Below, in pieces: positions 23,980-31,385 of a stretch of DNA of 64,000 nucleotides. Each line of letters starts with the position of its first letter. Position 1 is the stretch's first letter. Source of the stretch: a virus; IMG/VR virus record IMGVR_UViG_3300031758_000040, positions 1 to 64,000 of that record; one strand, written 5' to 3'. A program made the translations under genes and the position numbers. The notes beneath the pieces were generated by a model. That model saw only the letters and a list, made by a program, of their open reading frames with translations, had not been told where the DNA came from and searched no databases.

Positions 23980-24570
23980 TTATCCGAAATACCTGTCCTC
24001 GAAAACCAGGAGATCCAGCTTAGAGCTGACATCAATCAGTTGTAAGGCGTTTAGTAGGTCTGAATACTCGGAGACTTCTCCTACCTGGATGTCAACATAC
24101 TCTTGAATAAAGTTGAACGTTGCGGGATGGTCTCTGAAGATCTCCTTCTGGTCATTGGAATACTTTTGCAGGAGATTCCATTCTAGCTCGTAAGCCTGGT
24201 TGATCAGGTCGACTAGGCCAAGAAAGGCTCTCCCGGTCTCGACCGCGGGAATGTCTGGATATAGGTTCCATTGGGTAAGATAATCCTGAATCTTGAGAGC
24301 GTGCTCCAACTCTCCCGCTGCCTCCTTCTCAAAGAAAGCTGCCGCCTTTGGATAATTGACTCCCTTACACCAGTTAGCAGCGTTACGATAGAAGTAGTAA
24401 GCTGTGTACTCGTCTCCCAGTCTGGAGTTAAGAGTAAGCTCAATCTCTTTGGGTAAAGCCTTAGGCATGATCGGCTCAATGACCTTCTCGATCAGGGTCT
24501 CCATTGCTTTTGCGATCGGAGACTCTTCCTTATCGTTATCAAAAGACTTAAAGGTAATAAAATCTTCCAT
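23980..24570 (-). CDS. Ferritin-like protein with N-terminal tag
   Basis: A 196-residue four-helix ferritin: E54 in LGDEYTAYYFY, E87..H90 in GELEHALK, E128/E130 in YELEWN, and QEYVDIQVGE near 156-165 in place of the usual EQ-EE helix. Ferritins oxidise Fe(II) and store or detoxify iron. An extra N-terminal segment MEDFITFKSFDNDKEES resembles the cargo tag. The gene is the only leftward one in the early array and has its own late promoter, so it is made late. Confidence 0.88.
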   Translation of the reverse strand: MEDFITFKSFDNDKEESPIAKAMETLIEKVIEPIMPKALPKEIELTLNSRLGDEYTAYYFYRNAANWCKGVNYPKAAAFFEKEAAGELEHALKIQDYLTQWNLYPDIPAVETGRAFLGLVDLINQAYELEWNLLQKYSNDQKEIFRDHPATFNFIQEYVDIQVGEVSEYSDLLNALQLIDVSSKLDLLVFEDRYFG

Positions 24571-24591
24571 TTAATTTCTTGTTTATTTAAG

Positions 24592-24600
24592 TTATTTATC
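24592..24600 (-). promoter_or_regulatory. Late promoter (leftward)
   Basis: GATAAATAA on the minus strand, 21 bases before the ferritin-like gene. Confidence 0.6.
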
Positions 24601-24635
24601 GATGAATCTTTGGGGTCGCGTCTCCTGACTTTTAA

Positions 24636-24667
24636 TTGTCAGGTTTGGAAAGAAATGCTTATATTTA
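24636..24667 (+). promoter_or_regulatory. Early promoter
   Basis: TTG 24636, TATATTTA 24660, spacing 21. Confidence 0.78.
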
Positions 24668-24693
24668 TATTATAACTTAAAAACAAAAAGAGT

Positions 24694-24882
24694 ATGAAAA
24701 AGTTTTGTGTATTGTTTCTTTCACGAGAAGATTGGGATGAGCCTGAAGTAGTTTTCGTTGATGCTGAGAGCGAAGATGATGCGTATATGCTCGGCCTTGA
24801 AAAGGTAGGATATACTGAGGAGGAGGTTGAAGAGATGCTAGATTATGGAAGCTATTCCATCGAAATCAAGGAGGTGGAGTAA
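24694..24882 (+). CDS. Small acidic protein, paralogue of 40830
   Basis: 62 residues. MKKFCVLFLSRE, GYTEEEVEEMLDYGSYSIE and the overall length match the protein at 40830, so the two are probable paralogues. Unknown function. Confidence 0.7.
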   Translation: MKKFCVLFLSREDWDEPEVVFVDAESEDDAYMLGLEKVGYTEEEVEEMLDYGSYSIEIKEVE

Positions 24883-24903
24883 CATTCCAATTACTCTTTC
24901 AAG

Positions 24904-24929
24904 TGGGGACTTTTTAGTCCCCACTTTTG
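24904..24929 (+). terminator. Rho-independent terminator
   Basis: GTGGGGACT-ttt-AGTCCCCAC followed by TTTT. Confidence 0.85.
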
Positions 24930-24962
24930 GGTCTTGTTCAGGCGTGTCTCCCGACTTTTTCG

Positions 24963-24994
24963 CATACAACTTATTAAAAAAATTATTATATTTA
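24963..24994 (+). promoter_or_regulatory. Early promoter (weak -33)
   Basis: TATATTTA at 24987 with the standard leader, but no TTG or TTT at the expected position. Confidence 0.5.
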
Positions 24995-25018
24995 ACTATA
25001 ACTTAAAAACAAAACAAA

Positions 25019-25225
25019 ATGGTAAACGTAAAGCAAATCATGGAGAGCGCGAAAGCGGCATTGGTAAAAGGAGAAAGAGAAGCGGCAGCTGACTTCTTAA
25101 ACAAGGGAATCGGTCTACTCGGCAACCTCACCCAGAAAGGAGTTGAAAAGGTTGACGGAGCGAGCATCGATCGTTGGAAGGAAAGGTTCTGGTTTCAACT
25201 AGAAGATAACCAATTACTTGAGTGA
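25019..25225 (+). CDS. Small helical protein, 68 aa
   Basis: Mainly charged helices with a glycine-rich turn (NKGIGLLGNLTQKG). Stand-alone early unit, unknown function. Confidence 0.65.
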   Translation: MVNVKQIMESAKAALVKGEREAAADFLNKGIGLLGNLTQKGVEKVDGASIDRWKERFWFQLEDNQLLE

Positions 25226-25250
25226 TTGGCGACGACCGCTTGGGTGAACG

Positions 25251-25275
25251 GAAGGGCGAGAGCCCTTCTTTTTTT
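25251..25275 (+). terminator. Rho-independent terminator
   Basis: GAAGGGC-gaga-GCCCTTC followed by T run. Confidence 0.8.
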
Positions 25276-25296
25276 GAACCCATCTCAAGAATAGAG

Positions 25297-25305
25297 TATA
25301 AATAA
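25297..25305 (+). promoter_or_regulatory. Late-type promoter TATAAATAA
   Basis: The only late-type promoter seen driving rightward genes inside the early array; 15 bases before the gene at 25321. Confidence 0.5.
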
Positions 25306-25320
25306 ATTAAAGAGACTCCA

Positions 25321-25512
25321 ATGGAAGAAGCAATAGACCGAGTAATCAGACTTTTCTACAACGGTAACTCACCTAAGATAAAAGATGTACAGGTGTTGAA
25401 CTGGTCTCCGGAAACGGAGTTCATCACCGTTCGCTGGAAGGAAGGAGACTCTTGCATCACTGTCAAGAGTTTTGACTACGGAGTGAAAAAAGTAATCACA
25501 AGATTAAGATGA
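25321..25512 (+). CDS. Hypothetical protein, 63 aa
   Basis: A small strand-rich protein (VLNWSPETEFITVRWKEGDS) overlapping the next start by four bases. Unknown. Confidence 0.6.
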   Translation: MEEAIDRVIRLFYNGNSPKIKDVQVLNWSPETEFITVRWKEGDSCITVKSFDYGVKKVITRLR

Positions 25513-25823
25513 TAAAGACTCTTTACAAAACGTTTGAAGACTGGGCGGAGTCTCTGCACAAGGAGATAGGCAGAGACGAGGACGCGATGGTCTTCTTTCA
25601 CTGGGCGCTAGAAGACGAGTATGAGGCGAGACTTAGCGAGGCGATGGAATACTTCTCAGGCAGGCCTGACTACTTGGAGCAGGAGTGTATAAACCATCTC
25701 CTGGAACTGGAGACGCTGGAGCTAAGATTCATCGAGCTTGAAGAATTCGAGAAATGCGCAGTAATAAGAGACCTAAGAGCCGAGCTCAAGCAACGCTATG
25801 ACCAGATGCTTGCTTTATGCTAG
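25509..25823 (+). CDS. Protein with UVR-like C-terminal motif, 104 aa
   Basis: The C-terminal helix pair EEFEKCAVIRDLRAELKQR resembles the UVR motif of UvrB, UvrC and Clp adaptors, in which E-(x)-A-x-x-R-D is conserved. A second protein with this motif is at 37599. It may contact a host Clp or repair complex; that is inference. Confidence 0.65.
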   Translation: MIKTLYKTFEDWAESLHKEIGRDEDAMVFFHWALEDEYEARLSEAMEYFSGRPDYLEQECINHLLELETLELRFIELEEFEKCAVIRDLRAELKQRYDQMLALC

Positions 25824-25852
25824 CCGGTCTCCCAAAAATTGTAGCACAAAAG

Positions 25853-25884
25853 TTTTTAAGTTTAGAAAAAAATAGTTATATTTA
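25853..25884 (+). promoter_or_regulatory. Early promoter (TTT at -33)
   Basis: TTT 25853, TATATTTA 25877, spacing 21. Confidence 0.65.
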
Positions 25885-25908
25885 CTTATAACTTAAAAAC
25901 AAAACAAA

Positions 25909-26118
25909 ATGGAAAAGCTTAGCACACAAGAATTGGTAGAAAACGCTAGACCCTACCTTGAATTACAGAGTGACCTCCTGAACAACATCGCGACGGGGAT
26001 GAGAAAGCTAATCGCGGACGCAGACGTTACAGCAGCGGACATGAGTGACCTCATCAGGATAGCGACGTACAGGGCACAGATCATTGACATCGAACGTGAG
26101 TTGATACAACGAAACTAG
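25909..26118 (+). CDS. Small helical protein, 69 aa
   Basis: Predicted all-helical and acidic. Followed three bases later by the 26122 gene. Unknown. Confidence 0.65.
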   Translation: MEKLSTQELVENARPYLELQSDLLNNIATGMRKLIADADVTAADMSDLIRIATYRAQIIDIERELIQRN

Positions 26119-26121
26119 GCC

Positions 26122-26271
26122 ATGGAAAAGAAGATGCAAAAGATTAGGCTAGCAGCCAGCCGTGTCTCCCAAAAGGAGCAGGGCTTCTTCGACGGGAGAT
26201 TCGTTGCCCGAGCCGAGGAGTCTAAGAAGATTTATAAACGTAAACCCAAACACCCAAGCAGACATGATTAA
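26122..26271 (+). CDS. Small basic protein, 49 aa
   Basis: Basic at both ends (KKMQKIRLAASR and KKIYKRKPKHPSRHD). Its coding sequence contains a GTCTCCC element. It overlaps the next gene by eight bases, so the two are likely coupled. Confidence 0.5.
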   Translation: MEKKMQKIRLAASRVSQKEQGFFDGRFVARAEESKKIYKRKPKHPSRHD

Positions 26272-26503
26272 GAGAGAACCACAATGGGCAAAAGAGAACC
26301 TGGACGGAACTACCACAGTGAGTGGCAAGTGCGTCTTTACGGGAGAGGAGTATTCGTGCACAGTGCCGACCGAGGGGTTGAGACGCTTCCTTGACGGGGA
26401 GCACGCGCAGACCGCACTGTCGACGGTCCCTGCAGACGACAGAGAGTTCCTGATTTCAGGAATCTCGCCAAAGGGTTGGTCGAATTCTTTCGGCCGCTCC
26501 TAG
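26264..26503 (+). CDS. Hypothetical phage protein, 79 aa
   Basis: Start chosen at ATG 26264 inside the end of the previous gene; a longer frame reaches back to 26162. Features are a C-x(8)-C-like pattern (SGKCVFTGEEYSCTVP) and the ending DREFLISGISPKGW, which I recall as a recurring pattern in small phage proteins. Function unknown. Confidence 0.65.
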   Translation: MIKREPQWAKENLDGTTTVSGKCVFTGEEYSCTVPTEGLRRFLDGEHAQTALSTVPADDREFLISGISPKGWSNSFGRS

Positions 26504-26529
26504 TTTTTAAGTTATATAGGTTAGGTGAA

Positions 26530-26556
26530 GGGAGCTCAGGGGCTCCCTTTGTTGTT
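26530..26556 (+). terminator. Rho-independent terminator
   Basis: GGGAGCTC-agg-GGCTCCC followed by TTTGTTGTTT. Confidence 0.7.
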
Positions 26557-26576
26557 TACTAACGTTTACTCCGTAG

Positions 26577-26605
26577 AAACCTTTTTAGGAGATAGAGTAT
26601 AATAG
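26577..26605 (+). promoter_or_regulatory. Promoter of AACCTTTTT-GGAGA class
   Basis: AACCTTTTTAGGAGA followed by GTATAATAG; third copy of the class. Confidence 0.5.
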
Positions 26606-26690
26606 GGTACATGGCGGTCGAGAGATCGTATAGGTTTAGTGGTTAGTGGTTAGGTCAAGAGGAGAGCGCAAGTTCTCCTCTTGTTGTCTG
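26606..26690 (+). ncRNA. Candidate small RNA
   Basis: The transcript expected from the promoter at 26577 ends at the hairpin CAAGAGGAGA..TCTCCTCTTG (26656-26683). The only open frame is 11 codons (MAVERSYRFSG). About 85 bases, more likely RNA than protein. Confidence 0.4.
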
Positions 26691-26808
26691 TGCTAAAGCG
26701 TCTCCCGATTGGGGAGACCTGATGCATAGCGGTAGACGTTAGGAATTCTCACTATATCAACACTATTGAAAACGTCTTTCTAGTCTCCCGACTTTTCGCT
26801 TAATAAGA

Positions 26809-26840
26809 TTTTAAAGTTTAGAAAAAAATAGTTATATTTA
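26809..26840 (+). promoter_or_regulatory. Early promoter (TTT at -33)
   Basis: TTT 26809, TATATTTA 26833, spacing 21. Confidence 0.65.
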
Positions 26841-26865
26841 CTTATAACTTAAAAACAAAGAAGAT

Positions 26866-27021
26866 ATGTGGAGCTTAAAATGTGACTATTTTACTAAAGA
26901 GTTTGAGACTCTTAATGAATTAATTGACTATGTGATGTCAAGTGGAATGGACCCCAACTATGAGGTAACGAGAGACGGTAAGGGAATCGGCGAAGAGGCT
27001 GTTGATTTTATCGTGTACTAA
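26866..27021 (+). CDS. MWSLKCDY-family protein, 51 aa
   Basis: Paralogue of 23758 with the same length, start and central MDPNYEVTRDGKG motif. First of a three-gene unit. Confidence 0.7.
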   Translation: MWSLKCDYFTKEFETLNELIDYVMSSGMDPNYEVTRDGKGIGEEAVDFIVY

Positions 27022-27023
27022 TT

Positions 27024-27224
27024 ATGGAGACGACACTACTCAGCATGTTCCACGAGTTGAATTCGTTCGTGACATGCGCTCAGCACTTTGACGCTGCAGC
27101 TAAATCCGGAATTACTGTCAGTAATAACAAGACGTTTGCGAGTCTCGTAAGGGAGTGGTCCAATGGAGACTATGATGAATGTCCAGAATTATTAGTACAA
27201 GGTTTAACCAACTTAATCCATTAA
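27024..27224 (+). CDS. Hypothetical protein, 66 aa
   Basis: Two bases after the previous gene. Helical, one cysteine, acidic. Unknown. Confidence 0.65.
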   Translation: METTLLSMFHELNSFVTCAQHFDAAAKSGITVSNNKTFASLVREWSNGDYDECPELLVQGLTNLIH

Positions 27225-27227
27225 GCT

Positions 27228-27392
27228 ATGACAATTAGAAGAGGAGAAAAAATAGAGATCGCCGCAGGAACCCGAGTAGAGTTCACAGTAGGAGATGAAG
27301 TATTAAGTGATACAATAACCTTTATTGGAGATGGAGTGATTGAAGGAGAAAAATTCGATCTTACTCATGTTCGATTCAGAGTCGTGGAGTAA
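27228..27392 (+). CDS. Hypothetical protein, 54 aa
   Basis: MTIRRGEKIEIAAGTRVEF and alternating strands suggest a small beta barrel. Third gene of the unit, three bases after its neighbour. Confidence 0.6.
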   Translation: MTIRRGEKIEIAAGTRVEFTVGDEVLSDTITFIGDGVIEGEKFDLTHVRFRVVE

Positions 27393-27417
27393 AGGTATCG
27401 TCGAGAAGAGACGGGAC

Positions 27418-27446
27418 AGGGGTCGGCTAAAGCCGGCCCTTTGTTG
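27418..27446 (+). terminator. Rho-independent terminator
   Basis: GGGTCGGC-taaa-GCCGGCCC followed by TTTGTTGTTT; ACTCCGTAG follows directly. Confidence 0.75.
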
Positions 27447-27512
27447 TTTACTCCGTAGTAAGTTGGATCAATGCTGGATCCAACGGGTCTCCCAATTTTT
27501 ATTAGGCCAGGA

Positions 27513-27544
27513 TTTTAAAGTAAAGATTATTATTGTTATATTTA
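27513..27544 (+). promoter_or_regulatory. Early promoter (TTT at -33)
   Basis: TTT 27513, TATATTTA 27537, spacing 21; GTTGGATC hairpin and GTCTCCC upstream. Confidence 0.65.
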
Positions 27545-27568
27545 CTTATAACTTAAAAACTTAAAGAC

Positions 27569-27799
27569 ATGAATCTAACTGATCTTAAGAAGGAGCACTC
27601 AAGCGCTCACGATTCTCTAATCGACATGTGGGCGGAATTATCCAGAATCTCAATCGCCTCTGCCAAGAGAGACATCAAGGAGGACCTAGGCATTCGCTAC
27701 GTGATAGAGAAGAAGGGAACCTCACTAGTGTTCAAGGACGGACATGCCGGAGACATCTTTGTCTACGACGCGACACAGGATATTTGGAATTTACTTTAA
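27569..27799 (+). CDS. Hypothetical protein, 76 aa
   Basis: N-terminal helices, then strands (YVIEKKGTSLVFKDGHAGDIFVYD). No known family. Confidence 0.65.
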   Translation: MNLTDLKKEHSSAHDSLIDMWAELSRISIASAKRDIKEDLGIRYVIEKKGTSLVFKDGHAGDIFVYDATQDIWNLL

Positions 27800-27815
27800 C
27801 CTAAAAACAAAAGAG

Positions 27816-27992
27816 ATGAAATGTTCAATCTGTAAAGAGTCAATTCAAGAGAATCGGTCAAACAATGCTGAGCCCGTAAACTCGGGTCGATGTTGTGACT
27901 CATGTAACATGACGGTGGTGATTCCCGCTAGGCTAGCCATGTTCCTGTCTCCTGATTTTAATCAAGACAATATTGTCAAGACTGAAGAATAA
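27816..27992 (+). CDS. Small zinc-finger protein, 58 aa
   Basis: CSIC at the N terminus and CCDSC near residue 27 form a treble-clef-like metal site. The start at 27816 is preceded by the leader-like CCTAAAAACAAAAGAG, so translation but not transcription starts anew here. Confidence 0.65.
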   Translation: MKCSICKESIQENRSNNAEPVNSGRCCDSCNMTVVIPARLAMFLSPDFNQDNIVKTEE

Positions 27993-28004
27993 TGGTTATA
28001 TTTA
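27973..28004 (+). promoter_or_regulatory. Early promoter
   Basis: TTG 27973, TATATTTA 27997, spacing 21; overlaps the end of the zinc-finger gene. Confidence 0.75.
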
Positions 28005-28027
28005 ACTATAACTTAAAAACAAACAAC

Positions 28028-28288
28028 ATGGAAATGGAAATCGGTTTTAATTGCACCGGAACGATCACTGATGATTTTACTAAGATGGTAGTCTATTATG
28101 AGTCGAGTGAGTGGGACAGTCGTAAGAGATGGAGGCTAGACTTAGAAGCCGCTGCTGAGAACGCTAACGATTGTGTTAACGAACCGGTCTTAGATGCTTT
28201 GGAAAAGATGGGGTACACCCTCTCAGATGAGAATCATGAGTTCGACGAGGATAATGAGTGTATCACTTATAAGATAGTCAAGTCATAA
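28028..28288 (+). CDS. Hypothetical acidic protein, 86 aa
   Basis: Start placed after the promoter leader at 28028. The protein is acidic, with a strand-rich first half. Unknown. Confidence 0.65.
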   Translation: MEMEIGFNCTGTITDDFTKMVVYYESSEWDSRKRWRLDLEAAAENANDCVNEPVLDALEKMGYTLSDENHEFDEDNECITYKIVKS

Positions 28289-28308
28289 TCAGTCACAGTT
28301 TAATGGAG

Positions 28309-28331
28309 AGCCAGCTTACGCTGGCTTTTTT
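28309..28331 (+). terminator. Rho-independent terminator
   Basis: AGCCAGC-ttac-GCTGGCT followed by T run. Confidence 0.82.
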
Positions 28332-28386
28332 TGTTTGGTAATCTTGGCTCGATCGGGCGTGTCTCCCGACTTTATCGTAAAGAAGA

Positions 28387-28418
28387 TTGTACTTATTCAA
28401 GTATAATGGTTATATTTA
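28387..28418 (+). promoter_or_regulatory. Early promoter
   Basis: TTG 28387, TATATTTA 28411, spacing 21. Confidence 0.78.
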
Positions 28419-28441
28419 TACATAACTTAAAAACAAGAAGA

Positions 28442-28729
28442 ATGAAGAGAGTAAACCTTAAAGAGGTAAGATTTTCAGTTGAAACAGGGATTATCAAAGT
28501 TTCAGAAAAGGATGTCCAGTTTGATACCCAGTACGAGGTAGTCTCAGCCAAGACTGGTAACTCAATGGTATTTAACTTTTCCCACTCAACCGGGCCAGAG
28601 TTCGATCCCACGACCGAGTGGGTGTACACCAGCCAAGAAGGTATTGAGTTTCGAGTATGCAATGACGCTCACATTACTGCTCAAAACGCGAGGGCTTACG
28701 TTAAAGCCAAGCACGGCCGGGTCTCCTGA
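28442..28729 (+). CDS. Hypothetical protein, 95 aa
   Basis: The frame is open upstream through the promoter; I start at 28442 after the leader. Strand-rich, no family recognised. Confidence 0.65.
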   Translation: MKRVNLKEVRFSVETGIIKVSEKDVQFDTQYEVVSAKTGNSMVFNFSHSTGPEFDPTTEWVYTSQEGIEFRVCNDAHITAQNARAYVKAKHGRVS

Positions 28730-28756
28730 TTTTAGGCGAAAAATTTTTACACAGGA

Positions 28757-28788
28757 TTTTTACTTTTAACGAATAATGGTTATATTTA
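28757..28788 (+). promoter_or_regulatory. Early promoter (TTT at -33)
   Basis: TTT 28757, TATATTTA 28781, spacing 21. Confidence 0.65.
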
Positions 28789-28813
28789 ACTATAACTTAA
28801 AAACATAAAAGAC

Positions 28814-29068
28814 ATGGTATTAGAGCCGATTTCACCAGAAGTATTGCGTCAGAGATTGAGAAGCGGAGCAGTGCAGTTCGCATTCAAGAAACTAGACGGG
28901 ACCTTGCGTACCGCGGTAGGTACGACCAACCTTACCACCATTCCTAGCGACCACCACCCTAAGGGAGTGCGAGAGAGCTCTCCTCGGCAGGTCACCTTCT
29001 TCGATCTTGAGAAACAGTCGTGGAGAAGCGTTTCAGTGAACCAGGAAATCTTCCTCTCAAACCTATAG
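28814..29068 (+). CDS. WYL_2/SH3-barrel-like phage protein, 84 aa
   Basis: The layout LRSGAVQFAFKKLDGTLRTAVGT, IPSD..HPKG and VTFFDLEKQSWRSVSV matches the small SH3-barrel proteins often found in Bacteroidota phages (WYL_2 type, from memory). The role in those phages is unknown to me. Confidence 0.7.
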   Translation: MVLEPISPEVLRQRLRSGAVQFAFKKLDGTLRTAVGTTNLTTIPSDHHPKGVRESSPRQVTFFDLEKQSWRSVSVNQEIFLSNL

Positions 29069-29072
29069 AGTC

Positions 29073-29177
29073 ATGAGAAGAGGAAGCGAGTTATTCGAGC
29101 AAATCATGTGGGCGATCCTGATCCTATTGGGATCGTTCATCATTATCGGAAACATAATCAGATTCATATTGAGTTAG
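29073..29177 (+). CDS. Tiny membrane protein, 34 aa
   Basis: One hydrophobic helix (IMWAILILLGSFIIIGNII) after a short charged N terminus. It lies four bases after the previous gene. Confidence 0.5.
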   Translation: MRRGSELFEQIMWAILILLGSFIIIGNIIRFILS

Positions 29178-29183
29178 AGACTG

Positions 29184-29210
29184 GGGTCAGCGGGAGCTGA
29201 CCCTTTGTCG
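29184..29210 (+). terminator. Rho-independent terminator
   Basis: GGGTCAGC-ggga-GCTGACCC then TTTGTCG; ACTCCGTAG follows. Confidence 0.72.
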
Positions 29211-29265
29211 TTTACTCCGTAGTAGAAGAATGGGAGCAGGTCTCCCGACTTTATCCGATGCAGGA

Positions 29266-29297
29266 TTGTCAAGATTAGAAAGAAATGATTATATTTA
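29266..29297 (+). promoter_or_regulatory. Early promoter
   Basis: TTG 29266, TATATTTA 29290, spacing 21. Confidence 0.78.
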
Positions 29298-29322
29298 ACT
29301 ATAACTTAAAAACTAAAAGAGT

Positions 29323-29715
29323 ATGAAAGCAGGCAAGTATTATGTTGGAGACCTATGCTATGTTTTGGGAGACCGTTGGACTGAGGTGTGTGACCTCATC
29401 ATCGTGGACCACAACTGTTTGGACGGAGAGTTTGAGCTTAAGGATGGGACCAAGTTCGCGATCTATGGGACCGCTTACGGAGACGGAGTGTATCCCGATC
29501 AGCACGGTAACGGGTATCCAGTAGATTCGGGATCGATCGGTTGTGTGCTAGTCGATGATATAACAGAGGGACACTTGGAAATTACGTTAGGAAACACCTT
29601 TGATTTTGAGGAGGACTTTGAAACTAGCGAGGAAGACGGAATAATCCGGATCGGTGAGATAGAGATTGATACGAAAGGAGAAGAAGAGGACTACGACGAG
29701 GAAGAGGAATATTAA
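29323..29715 (+). CDS. Acidic phage protein, 130 aa
   Basis: Begins MKAGKYYVGDLCYVLGDRW, a pattern I know from other small phage proteins, followed by glycine-rich strands (AYGDGVYPDQHGNGYPVDSG) and a very acidic C-terminal tail. Function unknown. Confidence 0.7.
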   Translation: MKAGKYYVGDLCYVLGDRWTEVCDLIIVDHNCLDGEFELKDGTKFAIYGTAYGDGVYPDQHGNGYPVDSGSIGCVLVDDITEGHLEITLGNTFDFEEDFETSEEDGIIRIGEIEIDTKGEEEDYDEEEEY

Positions 29716-29741
29716 GAAGTTGTTTTAGGTTAGAGACGAGG

Positions 29742-29768
29742 GGTCAGCGAGAGCTGGCCCTTTGTCGT
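29742..29768 (+). terminator. Probable terminator
   Basis: GGGTCAGC-gaga-GCTGGCCC, related to the hairpin at 29184, then TTTGTCG and ACTCCGTAG. Confidence 0.65.
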
Positions 29769-29786
29769 TTACTCCGTAGAGCCGAG

Positions 29787-29841
29787 CCCCTGCCCGCTGA
29801 GACTCCGAGAGAGCCCATGTGCCATGGCGCCCCGAGCTCAA
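29787..29841 (+). repeat. Non-coding repeat, copy 1
   Basis: CCCCTGCCCGCTGAGACT..GAGCCC..CCATGGCGC..GAGCTCAA, closely matched by 45314-45367. Both copies lie beside ACTCCGTAG and GTCTCCC elements. Confidence 0.6.
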
Positions 29842-29898
29842 AGTAGGGAAGCCGAATTCCTGTAGCAGACGAGTCTCCCAGTTTTTCTGCAACTAGGA

Positions 29899-29930
29899 TT
29901 GTACTTATCCAAAGATAATGGTTATATTTA
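29899..29930 (+). promoter_or_regulatory. Early promoter
   Basis: TTG 29899, TATATTTA 29923, spacing 21. Confidence 0.78.
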
Positions 29931-29953
29931 ACCATAACTTAAAAACAAAAAAG

Positions 29954-30478
29954 ATGGAAACAGTAAACATGGAACCGTTTAAAAGATTGCTTTATGGATT
30001 TACCGGAGTCTGCTTTGGACTCATCATCTCGCTGTCGTTCTTAAAGAAACCTGAAGTATCGGGTCTCAAGTTAGAGAGAGTCGCTCGAGTAGAACCCGTA
30101 AAACCAGTCGATCCGAGCTTCAGCAAGGAAAAGCTTCTAGAGACCCTGAAGGAGATGAGAGTCAAGTACTATGACATCGTCTACGCTCAAGCAATAGTCG
30201 AGACTGGGCGATTCACCTCTAACATCTTTAGGAACGGTAATAACCTCTTCGGCATGAAGGTGGCAAGGCAGCGACCCACGACCGCGATAGGAGAATACAA
30301 GGGTCACGCAAAGTACGAGTCGTGGCAGCATAGCGTCATGGACTACGCGCTCTTCCAGGCTGCCTACACGAAAAAGTGTAAGACGAGAGAAGAATACTTG
30401 CAGTACCTCAAAAAGAATTACGCAGGGGATCCCGATTACGTCAACAAGGTGAGGCAGATAGCGAGCAAGATAGGATAG
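29954..30478 (+). CDS. Membrane-anchored glucosaminidase-type muramidase
   Basis: 174 residues. A membrane helix (about 11-26) is followed by a FlgJ/LytG-type glucosaminidase domain: YAQAIVETGRFTS with the catalytic glutamate, NNLFGMK, YKGHAKYESWQHSVMDYALF and DPDYVNKVRQI. It should cleave peptidoglycan glycan strands. Single N-terminal helix anchoring suggests a signal-arrest-release endolysin or envelope remodeller. The early promoter is unexpected for a pure lysis enzyme. Confidence 0.88.
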   Translation: METVNMEPFKRLLYGFTGVCFGLIISLSFLKKPEVSGLKLERVARVEPVKPVDPSFSKEKLLETLKEMRVKYYDIVYAQAIVETGRFTSNIFRNGNNLFGMKVARQRPTTAIGEYKGHAKYESWQHSVMDYALFQAAYTKKCKTREEYLQYLKKNYAGDPDYVNKVRQIASKIG

Positions 30479-30483
30479 TCGAG

Positions 30484-30506
30484 GCGGAGAGAAATCTCCG
30501 CTTTTT
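30484..30506 (+). terminator. Rho-independent terminator
   Basis: GCGGAGA-gaaa-TCTCCGC followed by TTTTTC. Confidence 0.82.
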
Positions 30507-30564
30507 CGTTTCAACTCCTTTCAACTTCAAGCCTGAGTGTCTCCCAAATTTGCTGAGCACAGGA

Positions 30565-30596
30565 TTGTACTTATTTGAAAGCATTTGTTATATTTA
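30565..30596 (+). promoter_or_regulatory. Early promoter
   Basis: TTG 30565, TATATTTA 30589, spacing 21. Confidence 0.78.
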
Positions 30597-30620
30597 CTTA
30601 TAACTTAAAACTTAAACACT

Positions 30621-31010
30621 ATGACAAATCAAAGGTTTCTTAACGACAATGAGGTAGAGAAGATCGACAGTGCACTGTACGTTGCCATCACCAATCATGT
30701 CAATAGCTTCATTGCCAATTGGGAAGAGCAGTGCGAGAGTGATGCTGAGGCTGAAGCACTAGAGTTCGTTCTTAATAGTCACTATCCTGCATGGAGGGTA
30801 CGCGAGGATGGGACCATCGATGTGGTGGTGCATGGAGATTCTAGAGACTTCTTCAACTTCGAGTGGGAGGACGAGGAAGGAGTGGAGATGGAATCAAACG
30901 CTCTCGACCTCTTAGCGGGATGTGTTAGTCACGAGTTCGATGACGATTGTAATAATGATATCGCGTTCGATCGTGAGCTTGAGAATAAGATAATTGCACT
31001 CTTTAAATAA
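30621..31010 (+). CDS. Hypothetical acidic protein, 129 aa
   Basis: Strongly acidic with an N-terminal helix and a central strand region. No recognised family. Confidence 0.7.
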   Translation: MTNQRFLNDNEVEKIDSALYVAITNHVNSFIANWEEQCESDAEAEALEFVLNSHYPAWRVREDGTIDVVVHGDSRDFFNFEWEDEEGVEMESNALDLLAGCVSHEFDDDCNNDIAFDRELENKIIALFK

Positions 31011-31018
31011 TAGAACCC

Positions 31019-31213
31019 ATGGAAAAATCAGCAAACGAATCAACACGAAACGACGTCCTTGGAGAAATCCTAGTAGGAATGGTAGACTCAGGAGAACATG
31101 GGCTAACCGTTGCCGACATCCTAGTTTCCTTCGCCAACAACAGAATGTTAGAGGAGGAGAGAGAAATGATCGTTGAACTCTTGAAAAAGGAATACGACAA
31201 AGGCGAATATTAA
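31019..31213 (+). CDS. Hypothetical protein, 64 aa
   Basis: Acidic helices; the pattern resembles a small winged-helix core (GLTVADILVSFANNRM). Follows its neighbour by eight bases. Confidence 0.65.
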   Translation: MEKSANESTRNDVLGEILVGMVDSGEHGLTVADILVSFANNRMLEEEREMIVELLKKEYDKGEY

Positions 31214-31234
31214 GAAGTTGTTTTAGGTTAGAGA

Positions 31235-31264
31235 CTGGGGTCAGCGGGAGCTGACCCTTTGTCG
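31235..31264 (+). terminator. Rho-independent terminator
   Basis: Same hairpin as at 29184 (GGGTCAGC-ggga-GCTGACCC), then ACTCCGTAG and a GTTGGATC..GGATCCAAC hairpin. Confidence 0.72.
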
Positions 31265-31330
31265 TTTACTCCGTAGTACGTTGGATCAAGACTGGATCCA
31301 ACTGGTCTCCTGAATTTACCCATCACAGGA

Positions 31331-31362
31331 TTGTACTTATTCAGGGATCGTAGTTATATTTA
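31331..31362 (+). promoter_or_regulatory. Early promoter
   Basis: TTG 31331, TATATTTA 31355, spacing 21. Confidence 0.78.
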
Positions 31363-31385
31363 CTTATAACTTAAAACCTACCACC

